Positions 13,150 to 28,100 of a stretch of DNA of 64,000 nt are shown here, piece by piece. The translations under genes and the position numbers were made by a program. Numbering within the stretch: the first letter of the stretch is position 1; each line of letters begins with the position of its first letter. Source of the DNA: Ochotona curzoniae (Eukaryota; Chordata; Mammalia; Lagomorpha; Ochotonidae); NCBI RefSeq assembly GCF_017591425.1, contig NW_024466004.1:35094501-35158500 (forward strand). Direction: 5' to 3'. The notes below the pieces were generated by a model. It searched no databases, had not been told where the DNA came from, and saw only the letters and a list, made by a program, of their open reading frames with translations.

Positions 13150-16100
13150 CTATTTACATTCCCATATATAATACATATATATATGACCTATTTATATGAA
13201 AATAACAGCACTTGCTAATATTCATTGATGATAATTAAAAAGGAACTAAATTTTGTCTGGACTGGAGAATAGCCTAGCATAACTGGGATACAAATTAACT
13301 TTGTGTGTGTGTGTCAGAAATCTATGAGTACATTAATATATTCCTAATGTGTATAACTGTTTCATTTAATTAAAAATAAATATTTCCCAGACTAACACAT
13401 CAAAACAAAATGAAAATCTTACCTGAAAGAGCCAGTAACCCAACTAGACGAGGTTGTACCATCAATCCTGTCACTGGGAATAGGCTGTGGAGCAGATATT
13501 TTAAGTCCTGCTGATTTCCCCCCGGGTTTTAAATCTTCCCTAGAATTAGCGGGAGGTGTGCCATTGACACATGGTTTAACTTTACCCTGGAGGAGGAAAG
13601 AAAAATATGGAATAAAAACGATAGTAGGCACCTAGTTCACTGGCTCGCAAAATATTCTGACTTAAATTATCTAGCATTTCAAATTTATGTTCTTCTATGA
13701 CTTAATGCTTCAATTCTCAATCATATTTCACATGGTTGACTAGAACTTGATCATTTTGAGCTTTCAGAATAATTTGTAGGAAACAAGCTTATACATCAGA
13801 TTTCTATTTATACAATAAAAAAGGTTAACCAATAAATTTTGTACAAATAAAATATAAAACAAGATGTTTTTAAAAATTTTATTTACTTATTTATATTATT
13901 GGAAAGGTAGATGTACAAAGCAGGAGAGACAGAGAAGATCTTCCTTCCGATGATTCACTCCCCAAGTGGCCGCAATGGCTGGCGCTGTACCGATTCCAAG
14001 CTGGGAGGGAGCCAGGAACTTGTTTCCGGGTCTCCCATGTGGGTGCAGGATCCCAAGGCTTTAGGCCCTTCTCCATTGCCTTCCCAGGCCATAAGCAGGG
14101 AGCTGGATGGGAAGTGGAGCTGCTGGGATTAGAACTGGTGCCCATATGAGATCCCAGCATGTTCAAGGCAAGGACCTTAACCACTATGCTACTGCGCCAG
14201 GCCCTAAACCAATAGTTTAAAACTTTTATCCATGACCTTGTTATGAAAGAAATCAAAGTTTGCGATAAAAGACATCTACGTCACCGTGAATACAATTTAA
14301 GAACTCTCAATAAAATGAAATAATACTGACACTTCAAAAGGAACTTTACTGTTATTCTAACTGGACAAATTACTAAAATGGCATTTCCAGTGCTATAACT
14401 GATTAATGTATTAATGCAGGATATTCACAATAAACCTTCAATCCTGCTTTAAATCTAAACTGTCTTTGAATTAACCTTACATGAATAAGAATGATCCTTA
14501 AACCTCTACGAAGCATTAAAAAAGGAGAGTTAGAAAATTCCAAAAGTAAATTTCCATATCTCCATTTTTCTAACAGCTCCAATACATTCTGTACATGTGC
14601 AAGAGTTAGAGAAAAATATTATTTCTTTACTGAATAAGGTGGATATTTTCTGTCCTTACAAAGTAATAACAACAGAATAAAATGTTAACGAATATCTACA
14701 AATGCCCTCCTCAGAGCTGATTACAGTGGGAATTCCATAGTTTAATGTGAATTGTGTTAAACTGGAACTCAAGCATTCCAGCTTATTTTACCTGAGTTAA
14801 AATGACACCATAAAGGAAAATAATTACTTTTAGAATAAATTTTCTTTACTACATTTTATCTAGTTAACTAATTCTTACCTAATTAACATTTCAGAAACCA
14901 CATTTCATTAACTTATCTATAAATATATTTCAACATGTCTAGATGGTGTTGCCAATAAGAGCTAAAAACTGCTATTAAAATCCTCAAATCAGAAACATTA
15001 CGTAAATTTCAGAAAACACTACAAATTTTACATAATTAGTTATACTTTCTCCAAAAACAAACTAGAAAGTGTTTTAAAGTTACACCAAAGTTAATGAAAA
15101 ACCAAAGATAAACTATCAGCCTCACTAAAGACTGAAGGTAAGGAAAGTGCTTGTAGGAAACAAACCTCAGTTTTATCTGAATGAAATCCTGTTGTAAAAT
15201 CCGGGGACTGTAAATCTCTAGGACTACCCATTCCTGCATAGCTTCCTTCAGAGTCTGACGTCAACAGATCTGGAAGGGAGTCCACAGAACTGGTTTTATC
15301 AGCCTTTAATAAACCTAAAACATGGAATTAATAAACAGAACTAAATACATATTAAACATATGCATTATATTTAGCTAAGTAGAAAGCTAAAACATCCATT
15401 TATCTAGATTTAGTAACATTTAAACTATACTCACTACATCAAAATCTTTTTTTTAATTACATTTCATTTTATGACACAGTTTCATAGGCTCTGAGATTCC
15501 CCCAACCCCTCCCCAAACCCTACCCCCAAGGTGGATTACTCCACCTTATTGCAGTATTACAGTTCAAATCCAGTCATGAGTCTTTCATTGCAAGCATGTA
15601 CTATGCACAGAATCCAGCATTTTACTGTCCAGAAAATTTCAACAGTTTCTTGGGGAGACCATTTCTGGTCTGAAAGTAGAACTGGCAGAATATCATCCCG
15701 ACCAATTAAAAGCCACAACATAACATCAACAACAGTTTACAACAGTATGGAGTTAATTGACATGGTATTATTGAGTGTCTGATATGTTAGAAAATGCAAG
15801 TTCTTAACCACATCCTGTGACTAACTCATTGATATTTTTATTTTGGTGTATACACAACCGGTTGCTATACACCTTAAAATGGCTATAGGGTACTATTCAG
15901 CTGTCTCGTGTCTATTTTCATTTTTGTATTTAGCAGTTTATAGTGTTGAAGCATAATTTTTACTGAACTTGGCAGATTTTATGATAGATACTTTAAGCTG
16001 GCTTATAACTCTAACAAGGAATATGCCAACAGTTGAGGCGCAGAACAGTTTTAGGAGAGTATCTTCAATACCCCAGTGAGGAGTAACTTACTTTCGTGTC

Positions 16101-19100
16101 CTACCTAGTAAGGTATATGCGAGTCCATGCTGACCATTTCCTGTCTGGTTTTAAGCTTTCCTTGTTGTTCTCTATCTATTCTAGTTTTCTTGTTGTTGTT
16201 TTTAGGGGGAAGTCTGGAGCGACCCTGATGGTCTTTACAGGTGTGGGTAGGGATCCAAAGTTGGAACTAAGTAAGGACCAGAGAAAATTCTCTCCCTAGT
16301 CCTGAAGGAAGTTTACTGTTTCTGCGGACCACTGAAGGCTCCTGGCTGTTGTTCCAGAGACATTGGGCCTTGTGAGGAAGGATTTGGGAAGAATCCATCC
16401 CATGTGGGAGATTCAAACGGGAGTGGATGACCTCAGAGTTCTCGGCCTCTGAAGGCACTCCAATTCCCCAGGGTCTCCTTGGCAGTTGGGATGTAGTCCT
16501 TGGTGCCCCTACTGATATTCCTTAGTGAGAATCTGGGAGTCTCCAGGGTTGAGATACAAGTCTCCTCCTGTCCGCATGCTCCACTCTGGGTTCCCCCCTG
16601 ATCTACTACACCAAAATCTTAATACAAACTAGCTTAAGAAATAGTTTAAATAAAAAACTAAAAGGGAGATTGTAAAATCATAGTTTTACTCATAATATTC
16701 ACATGCTAATTATGCAATGAACCTGAGGAAGACAGCTCTTCAACATCTAATTTTTCTCCCATAAAAGATAATGAGAAATAAATTTATGTACTTCAGATTC
16801 TTCTCCTTTCTCTTTCTCATTTCAAAGAGTACTTGGCTGTGCCAGGCATGGAAGGAAGCACCATGGCCACTGTTAGCCTGAAGGCTAGTCCAGTAGCAGA
16901 GGTTCTTACAAAAACTAATTATAGTTTATTTCAAGTTCCATTTTTTGAAAAAAAAACCTCTGCCAAATGAGAGCTGTTTTTGATTAGCTGAGCACCTGTA
17001 AACAGCAGAGTTGTTATGAATGTATGTATCATTACAGCTCTTACACAAGATAAATGCATGCTTCCACGTCAAACTTAGCATGCAGGTTCACGAGCACAGC
17101 AGCCATGTCACACATAACAAAAGTACAAAGAAAACTTCCATCTAGTTTCATTTGTTCATCATTTCAAATGTTAGAATCTAAACCAACTAAAATATGTATA
17201 GTATATTTAAAAATAAATAGATATCTCCTTCACATACCAGTAAGTGTTATTACTTTTACATATGCTTCTTTAGCCATTTTCATGGCTGATATGAAGTTTG
17301 GAGACAACATTAAAATGTTTTTCCCCAGAACTACCATTTGAGTGTTTTAAAAACAGACAAGTTTTCACTATGAAATTACATCTAATGTTGGAACATCCAA
17401 AAGGGTCAATTAAAATAAATCTAAAGAATTAACAGACAAAATGGTCAAAAACTACTTTTCATCAAAATGGCTTCCAGATTGTCATTTATCTAACTACATG
17501 AAATCTGTTCATCTTCATAAATAAAATAATTTATTGCTTCTCGGCCTTTTGGCTAAGATCAAGTGCAATAAAATAATTAAAATATATGTATGTGTGTGTA
17601 TATATATGTCTATATAGAGACTCATAAAAAAGAGACACAGAGTCCTCTCACCCGCTGGTTTACTCCCTAAATGTTCATAATGGTGGGGGTGAGGCAGGAG
17701 TCGAGCCTGGAGCTGGGAATACAATCCAAGTCTCCCACAGGGGGACAAGGACTATGTTATTTCAGGCCACTACCACTGCTTCCCTGGGCCTGTGTTAGCA
17801 GAGAATTAGAGTCAGTATCAGAACCCATCTACTCTGATGCAGGAGACAAGGGCCTTATATGGCTGGCTAAAACCCTATCCAAAGTTAATCTTTGTATCAT
17901 TATATGTTTTGGCCAAAAAAAGAATGGTACACTAGAAAGAATACAAATCTGGAGTCAAAAAAGCAATTCCAAGACATTGATGTCATTGTTGTGTGATTAT
18001 CTCAAATCACCTAGGTTTTTCTCATCTTTCTTCCTGTTGTAAAGGCATAAACTATTTCATCACTATTATTCTTCTCCAGATCTGAAATCTTAATATTCTA
18101 ACACACATGATAACAACAATGTAATTTAAAACAAATCAAATAAACACCTTTTTCTTTACCAAGTTTCCTGATTGTTAGCTTTAGTGTTTCATAAATCAAT
18201 GCATGTATACTGCCTATATCTTTTGTATCATATTGGCTACCTAAAAGAACTATTCTTGATAATAATTATTGTTTGAGCATAATTGTACACGTCAAGTACT
18301 TCATCTGTAATTTTTAATAATTCCTTTTTTGCCCTACATAGCTATATTTTTTTTTCTAAAAGATTCATTTTATTTTTATTGGAACGGCAGATATTATACA
18401 GAGAGAAGGAGAGACAGAGAGGAAGATCCTCTGTCTGATGATTCACTCCCCAGGCGGCCGCAATGGCTGGAACTGAGCCAATCTGAAGCCAGGAGCCTCT
18501 TCTGGGTCTCCCACGTGGGTGCAGGGTCCCAAACCCTTGGGCCGTCCTCGAATGCTTTCCCAGGCCACAAGCAGGGAGCTGGATGGGGAGCGGGGCTACC
18601 AGGATTAGAACCAGCGCCCACATGGGATCCCGGGCGTGCAAGGCGAGGACCTTAACCAGTGCGCCATCGAGCTGGGCCCATAGCTGTAATTTTCAAAGAA
18701 CAAAATACATTTCTATTTTTCAAACTTTCTTGCATTGGGCTGATCAGCTATGAAAGAACTATTGATTTAAAACTATATGAAGTAGATCTTCATATAGATG
18801 AATGAATATCCATCATTTCTGAAAGCCATGGTTCGATTTCTGCAGTTTCACTGAACTTAAAAAAAAATCACTCTAGTTTAGCAACTAAAGGGATATTAAT
18901 AAGAAAAAGAGATGTGCGTCTTAAAGAAATGTAAGGATTTTTTTAGGTTAAAACAAAAAAAGGTTGTAAATATTTTTTGAGTAATTAGGTACATACAAAT
19001 ATGGACTATAAAAGTAGATAATACTAATGAATGAGTGTGTATGTCATAAGTATGATAAATGTTTTGATTGTCTAGGGAACACTCTAATCCTTAGGAGATT

Positions 19101-22100
19101 CAAATTGAAGTGCTTAAGGAAAGTATATTATGCAGAGATTTCATGCCATGTGAATTAGCTGAAAAAAAAAAAAAAACTATATTTGTGCAGAATGTTTGGG
19201 AGCCAAGAGGAGACAATAAGAAACTTCTAGAAAGCTAACAATGAAAAGCAAGTATTAGAGGTTAATAATTAAGGTAGTTAGAGATATAGTTGTTAATATT
19301 TTCCTTTCATCTTTTCTGTAAAAGATTTTCAAAGTAAAAGCCTGGAAAAAGAATTTTAATTATTTAATCATTACATTCAGACTCACAAAATGACTAGATA
19401 CAAAATGTGTTGCATTCTACTATTAGAAATAACCCTTTCACACAGACACATAGTGCTTTGGTTAGAAGCACTGATACATTTGAAATTTTGAACTGAATCA
19501 ACATAATAACAGGATCACTGTCATGATTTGTCATATTTTAATCTACCCTCAATGCCAGTTACACACTGTTTGAGAATCTCATCAACAGCCACACATAGCC
19601 TTTCAAATGAAATTCATTTTCCTTAGTCTAAACACTGACTCCATTCAACCTGTTTCTTATCTGCATACATTTATGTAGCTGACCCACGCTGAACTATACA
19701 CACACAAAACATACAGTTCATTCTCTTGTCACTAGGCTTCAGCACACATTGCCTCCTTTGCAGTACATCCATCTGTCTCCTATTCTTTGTTAATTTGTCT
19801 TCATTCTTCAAAAATGAAATCCAGATATATCCTTCCTCTAAGAAGTATTCCCTATCCTTGGCCTCATGAACTCTTGAACTCCAAAAGCAAAGAAATCTTT
19901 ATTTCAATTACAGTGTTTATCTTAATACACCATTGTGACTTTCTGAAGCTTCTATGTGGACTATAATCCATTTTAACAGTGCCTAGCACATCACACATAC
20001 ATAGTATTTAACGCATGTTAAATTAAGTAGATAATGAATAGAGATATTAATGCATAGAACTGCAAATTGATACTAAAATACATTCTACTAACCTGTAACA
20101 GGTGGACTCTGAATAATGTCTGAAAGGTTATATCCTCCAGAACTGTCTGAACGCTTACGTGGTTTCTTTTTAGCTTTTGTTTTTGCCTTCTTGAAGGTAG
20201 TTTCTCTAGGAAAAAAAAAAAAAACAAAGTAACTTTTTCAAGAAATGAACTAACTTAGAAACCAAATAGAAGAACTGGAATCTTTTCAAAGCAGTACCTC
20301 ACCTATGAGTGGTGCACCCCATCAAACCCTCTGGAGGACAATTCAATTCACTGGTCTTCAAAGGGATGGAGAAGGGTCAATCTATTGGTTGAAGGGAGTG
20401 TGGAAAAGATGAAGAGCTAATGCCTCGTCAATCCAAGCACTGACTCTAGCCTCAATTAATCTGGTACCCTGTTTGCGTGAACAATTATAGGAGCAGACTG
20501 GGCAGGGCCAGGCTGCAGCACCTGCCAGTGAGAGCTGGGACTGCAGGTGGGTCAGGACAGGCAATGCTATAGCATCCAATGGCAAAGGTAAAGACAAGGC
20601 ATGGGTTACATCAAGTGAGGTCAGAGCAACCGCTGGTATGCACAAGACCTGTGGCTAGAACAGGCCTGGTTGGGGAACAAGGAGAATACCCTGGCTGGGT
20701 CATGGTTGCCATTGATGAGCACCAAGCCGGAATGGGGGTGGCAATCTTCACTGGACATGACTGTAGTGTCTTTAGGCATGAGTGTAGACTGGATCTGGGG
20801 TGTGTCAGACTGGGCCAGACTCCAGTACCCATTGGTGCTGTGAGTCGGGGTAGGTGTAGACTACACTGGTCTACATCTCAATTCCCGCTGAAACACAAGA
20901 GAGCTGTTTATCGACATGGACTAGGTGTGGCTGGGCTGTAACACCGAACTGTATGAACCAGAAAGGGTGTAGGCCAATTGGGCAGGACCACTGTTCCTGC
21001 CAGGACAGGAGGTGGACTAAGTCAAGCTGGACCACAGACCCACCGGCATGTGTGAGCTTTGCCAGTGAGGAGATCTGATAGAGGATCTTGGGGAACTCCT
21101 GTCAGGATGTAGTACCAGCAGATGAGTGTAAGAAACATGACAAAGAACAGCCCAGATCAGGTTAGGTTACAGTATCTGTCCATGCACGTGTGGGTCAGAT
21201 CTGGGAACAAAGCTGGGCCAGTTCATAACACCAACTGGCAGATCTGAGAACCTGGATGAGGTGCAAGACAGACCAGGTCGGGCTGCAGCAACAGCCAGTT
21301 CACATTAGTGCCAGGACTGGGTTGGGGGAGGCAGGTTAGGCTGCAACACCCACCAGCATGAGCTAGAATCAGGCGCATACCTAGCTGGGCCAGGTTACCG
21401 CACCAGCCAGCAAATGCTGAGGTGAGGTGGGCTATACCAGATGGGGCTGCAGCACTTACCAGCACATGTGAGACCTGGGATAGGGTACAAGCTTGGTAGG
21501 TGGGCAGTGTGGGCTCCTCTACTGGACCACTGCCCCCACAGTGAGCATTAGAATTAGGTCTGGGGGCAGACCAGGCTGGGCAGGGCTGCAACACCTACTG
21601 AAGTACATGTGAACTGAGTTAATGGGGAGAGCCAGGTTGGGCTAACCAAACATATCCAGTGGTGCATTCATGAGCCAGAATACATTCAGGCTGACTGGGC
21701 TTTGCCACAGCATCAGCTGGCAAGTGCTGGGATTGGGGGGCAGATCCTGCCAAGCTACACTGCAAAACCACCTAGAGAGCGCATGATCCAGGACTGGAAG
21801 TGGGCCCAGTAGGAAAACTGTGGGCACTTCTGTGATGGGCTGCAACTCCCACTAATGAGCATGAGAACCACGGGTGGGGAGAAACCTGGCCAGACAGGTA
21901 GTAGATCCTGCTGGCAAGAGTATGGGCTGGATATCAGTGTCAGTTGTTTGAACTAGGCTCTAACACCCATTGGTATGTACGAGAACAGAATGGGATATGG
22001 GACAAACTGGATCAGTTTGCTGCACATACTGGCAAGCACAGGAATCAGGGCTGGGGATGTGCCTGGTGCAGGTTATTGGGGATCACTCCACGAGGCTGTA

Positions 22101-25100
22101 GTGTCCACTGGTGTACATGAGGGCCAAGTGTGTGGTGGGCTGGGCTGGACTGGACAACAGTACCTATTGGTTTGTGCAAAAATGGAGCTGGAGACAGAAC
22201 TGGCCCAGTAACTGCAACTAGCAGTGTGTTCTTAGGCTGATATAGGTAAAGACAAGGGATGGGCTCCGTACTGGCAAGCACACACAAGAATCGGGTCTGG
22301 GATCATGTCAAATAAGGTTCTTTGGGAATTTCCGCCCCCATCCCTCCCCCCAATGGAACTGTTGGACTCAGAACTTCAACCATGGGGAGACTGCAGGATC
22401 AGTGGACTGAACATGAAGTGCATGTGTCATAACTGGGTCTGCTCAGTGGGAAAGATGGAGCAATAGATAGCATGTCCAGATGCACATGGAGGATATGACA
22501 GCTCACTGGGGTCTCCAGAGGACATCTGGTACCACAGCAGAGAAAGGAAGGCAGAGCAAATTGGACATCTACCCCAGCCAAGTGATGACAGCAAGTATCT
22601 GGGGGCAAATGCAGACTCCAAGGTGGACTTTGTCAATTAGTGAACCTTGAAAGGATTTCCTCCTCTTCATTGAACTGGCAAAACTGACAACATTTCGGAA
22701 CCACTGAATTCACTTAAGCAGAACCCTTGGATCATGCTCTACATTGAGGACTCTGGGATGATGGTGGGTGGCTGTTCTCCATCTCTGGGTACTGCAGTGG
22801 TTGGGAAGCTGGGTTTGGCTTCTCCACTTAACTTCCTCTCTCCCCCAGACACAGGAGGAAGGAAAAAAACATTTGATAACAATGGCCTAATCCACTTTTC
22901 CATGTTCCTCAACCCTTCCCACTCAGATCAACTATGCAAACATCATCAAAAGATTTAATCTGGTACCATTAATTCTCAAGCATTTCTAAAAATGTTTTAC
23001 CTTTGCTGTTCTATATTAATATGGGGCAAATCGCTTTCCCAACTTCCAGATATCATCCCCTGAATACTGTTAGTTTCTTTCTTGTTCTCTCAGCTCTAGA
23101 AAATACACTTCCAAATTTCTTTGTAATTCTATCTACAAATATGAGGAAGGTAGCTCAGATAAACATACTTATTTAATACAACATGTTTAAGTTAAATGCT
23201 ACATTCCTTCTGTATTTACATTTTAACTTTGTTAGATCTGAAAATATTAGCAGTACATTTAACAGGTATTTTACAGAAGCTAATGAACTTAAGTACAAAC
23301 GCCGAAATATCTGTATTTCTTCTTCCACTGTCAAAACAAAGGTGTTATGCATTTAAGATGAAGGGGGAGAGGGAAGAGAAGGAAACAAGGAGATCAGGAA
23401 AAGAAAGGAAACGGAGCTTACAAATAATTTTGTTCCAGGTTTATTTCTTCTTTCAAAAAGACATCTCCATCTTCTGCTTCCAAATAGCTAATATCAGGCC
23501 CATTTTGATAGGGTGTGATGATCCTCCTATCCATTGCTGGAATCTATAGAATTGAAGATGTGTTTGTAAATATTCTTCAATTAGATAAAATACACCATTT
23601 GTTTTCATATACGGTATTTTCAATAGAAAAAGTCTAGAATGCATATGGATTAATAAAATTGTCAAGGAAAAAACTAAATTTGCTTCATTACATCTTTTTT
23701 CATATGAAATTGGCAGAAGAAAAAAAAAGGTGCCACTTTATTACATTTTACTACCATCCTGATATCTAGCAAATAATGAAAGACTTTCTCAGTAAATGTC
23801 AGTAAAGAAACTAAAGTAGATACTAATTTTATCACTAAATAACTTTAATATGACTTACATTTATCTAAGAGATTTGAATGAAACTTTATGTCCTTTCTTT
23901 AAAAAGATTCTAATACACTAGAATTCATTAAAAAATTACTTTATTAAGAAGTCTTATCTTAGTTCAGAACGATGGCTTAGAGGCGATAAAATCCTCTCTT
24001 GGAACGCACCAGGATCCCATGTGGGTGCCAGTTCATGTCCTGGCTGCTCCATTTCCCATCCAGCTCACTGCTTGTGGCCTGGGAAAGCAGTAGAGGTCAG
24101 CCCAAAGCTTTGGAACCCTGCACCCACATGGGAGACCCAGAAGATGCTCAGCTCAGCTCAAGCCATTCTGGCCACTGGGGAGTGAGCCAGCAAATGGATG
24201 ATCTTCCTTCCTGTCTCTCCTTCTCTCTGTAAATCTGCCTTTCTAATAAAAATAAATAAATCTTTTAAAAAATGATCTTATCTAATACACTACCTCAGAC
24301 ATACAGTAATATTGTTGCAACTGAGAAAAAACAAAAAACTCACCATTTTTCGATAGAATGCAGAAAGATCCTTTAAGACAGCCTCACTTAAAACATCAAG
24401 AGACCTATAAAATACAATTTTCCCTCTTAAGACTCATTGACTTACTACTACTGAAGATCGTCAAACATGGAGATACTGCATACGTCCAAGCAAACAGCAA
24501 AATTATTTTCAAGCATATGTATATAGTAGTTGCTACAAACTCTTTTGGGAAACAGTAATAGGTATTTGTTAGATGCTTCAAGTAAAGAGCAAAACATATC
24601 AGAAAAACACCCTAAATAAAACTCAGGTAACTCATGAATAAAGTACAAAGAAACTTTTTTTATCATAATGAAATAATAGGTACGGGCCCAGCGCAGTAGG
24701 CTAATGGCTGAAGTCCTTGCCTTGAACACACTGAGACCCCTTGTGGGCGCCAGTTCTAATCTTGGCAGCCCTACTTCCCATCCAGTTCCCCGCTTGTGGC
24801 CTGGGAAATCAGTCAAGGATGGCTCAAAGCCTTAGGACCCTGCACCTGTATGGGAGACACGGAGGAGACTCTGGGCTCCTGGCTTCAGATAGGCACAGCT
24901 CTGGCTGTTGAGGCCGCATGGGGAGGAGATCTTCCTCTCTGTATTATCTGACATTCCAATAAAAATTTAAAAAACAAATCTTTACAAAAAGTAATAGGTA
25001 TGAATTTCCCAACCTTCATTCTCTACAAACTATAATCTTCAATTATAGAAGAAGTACTATGACCCAAGTTTCAAGATACCTGAGTCTACCTAAAATTATC

Positions 25101-28100
25101 AATGTCATAAATTACCTATGACACTAAACATGTCACTGTGAGCCTTAGCTGGTAAGTGTGTAAAATGAGACTTGGACTACATCAGTTGAACTCAAGATAC
25201 ACTTTGATTATCTCTCAAGTTCCAAAGGCGTACTTTAATATATCAGTGAAAATTTTAAATGAAGTTTACATTCTAAAGTGTGTGTGTGTGTATGTTTGTG
25301 TATATTAAATTATTTCTAAATTAATACCAAAAAGCTTGCATAGTCATATGTGCACCATATCAGTTTTCAACACTTTAGGCAATTAGACATTAACTTGTAA
25401 CACAAAGTCAGTTTTGGTGCAGCACTGTTTCTTACATTTGTACAAATCTTTAATTCAAGTTACATATATCTATTCTTGTAAAATCATGAAAGTAGAGACA
25501 TCACAACAAAAGTAGCTATCCTTAAATGAATTCATTTAAAAAAAAAACTGGTCATACAATAATAGTGAAAAAATAGTAGTATGATAATAGCATTTTCCAA
25601 GCTCTTATTTTAGAGTTGGTGTGTCTTAATTTTTGACTGATTCTTGTCTGACAAGTTGAAGGAGTTTAATTTGGCAAGGTAGAATAATAAAACTATCATG
25701 TACAGAACCATTAAACTTAATTTATCATATTCATATATTAAAATATTAAAGGCATTATAAAATGACATAGTCTAATATTTTGTAGTACCAAGTTGTACTT
25801 AAAAGCATTTTTCATAAATAAATGCCTTAAACTGTGAAATAATTTTATCTAAATTGAATCCTGACAAATATAAAGAATTTGTTGGTCATTTATCTCAAAA
25901 AATTATTTTATTTTATAATGCTCTGAAATTAGTTTATTCAAGATTATCCTACATTTGAAAGTGAATTGTTAAAAAATTATTGCATGGATCAAGATTTTCT
26001 TGATTTTTTTTTGCCAAATAAGTTTCTCATCTATAAAATAAGGATATTAGTACAATCTATTTCACAAGATCTTCACAAAAATTAACTGTATTAACCTATA
26101 AACCATTTTAGAACACTAACACACAGTAAGTCTCCAATCCCTGTTACGATTATTGAAACAAAATACATATTCTGGATAAACAAGACAAACCTCCAACTGA
26201 CACCAAGAACTCTAATCTCAAATTCCTATGCTCACCAAGACTGTCATTTTCCTCATTTTATTTATATCAAATAAAAGCATAACCCTGACTTTGTTAAAAA
26301 ATAAATGTATGTTTTTCATTAATAACTCATTGCAACTTTGAAAAGTGTTTAAATTCAAAGTTTATGACTATTATACCATTAGTATTTATCAAGTTCTTTC
26401 CATCAAAGACTTACAATTCACTTTTACATTACTTGCATACATGTTGTTACATATAATACAAGTTTTTGTGAAAGTCATATATGCAGGCTGCCTACCTTGC
26501 TTCAAGTAAAGCTGCCATATTCAGTCCCATAAACTGTAAACAAGACAGTTTCAACTGTAAAGCATTATACATTGCTGAAAATTCTAGTAGCATAGCAGCA
26601 TTTTTAAGGGTAACTATAAAGGGAGAAAAAAAAAGATTTGCAAATTAGATGAAAGGTATAGTACCAGCATAAGTGAAAATATCTGTTTCTGAAGTTATAA
26701 GATTGGAACATTTGGAACAAGGAAAGCTAAATTTTTCTTACCAAAAAAATTACACGGGAATCAATATAGTAATTCATTTTCTAACCCAAAACACCAAAGT
26801 AAATTAAAAAAATAAGTAAAGAAACGTAAGCTCACATATACAGAAATTTTAAGCAACAAACTATACATGTTTAGTGCCATCACACATTCAAGAACTAACC
26901 AGTTTCTACAAAGCAATTCGTGAATACTAAAAACTTTAATTCATGAATAATTAACCTTCTCACTTACATATAACACAGAGCAAAACTGAAAAAGACACTT
27001 CTTAAAACTAAGAAACTGGTAAAACACACTAATGCTGAATAACCTATCAAAATTTATTTGCATACATACAAATATATATTCTTGGAAAATAAGTACATGT
27101 AAATCATAACATGTTATTCATGAAAATACAGCATATGACACACTACAAGTGTCTGGATTTAGTTGCTTTGTTAAATATTGTTCTAGAATATTTTACCTAC
27201 AAAGCATCTAACTTCAGCTTTGTGAGCCTTTTCATTTTTCTTCTTTCTTACGTTGAATCCCACCCAACAGAGGAACATAGCTCTTCTTTTTTCTTCTCTC
27301 TCTTACAACTCTGTCAGAAGCTGCAACTATAGTCAGTAATGGTTTGTCTCACTACTAACTAACCTAAAATTTTAAAGGATGAATACAATGTCTCATACCT
27401 CATAAAAATAAAATTAGATTGGGACTGATGCTGTGGCACAGTGAATCATGGTGCTGTCTGCAGTGCTGGCCTCCCACATGGGTGCCAGTTCAAGTTACAG
27501 AGGCTCTACTTCCAATCCAGCTCCCTGTAACCGTGCCTGGGAAAACAGGAGAAAATGGCCCAATGGTGTGGGCTCCTGTACCCATGTGGGAGACCCAAAA
27601 AAACATGAAACTCTAATACATACAAATTTCAAAAAACCGACTGGAACTTCCTTCACACTTCCTGAGGCAACCGATGAAGTAGAACAATTATAAAATTCAG
27701 AAAAAAAAATACATGTCATACTACGAAAATTTAACCTTTATTCTAGAATAAATAATTTAAAATATCTAACTGAAAGAAAACATAATTACTTTCTATTAAA
27801 GGTAGAGACAGAAAAGAGCAATAAACAACTTTTGACAGAACAGAATGAATGAAAAAGAGTCATAATGAGAATGAAAATAGGGAAAATTTCACCCACAGAA
27901 TTAAGATGAATCAATTTTTACTGTTGTAAGAATTTGAATATAAAGAATAACAAAAAAACAATTCTGAAATTCAAAGTTAAATGTTCAAGAAAATAGTCAT
28001 GCAATTAAGTGAAATAACAGAAAACACTTGTAGAAAAAAATTTGATTTGTTGAGACCTTAATGAAAGGATTACACAAAACCTCCAGCAAACAACAGGAAA

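Noticed and set aside
20579..20941. 120-residue open frame in VNTR retroposon copy 1
   Set aside because: The matching region of copy 2 has no equivalent protein; low-complexity repeat translation.
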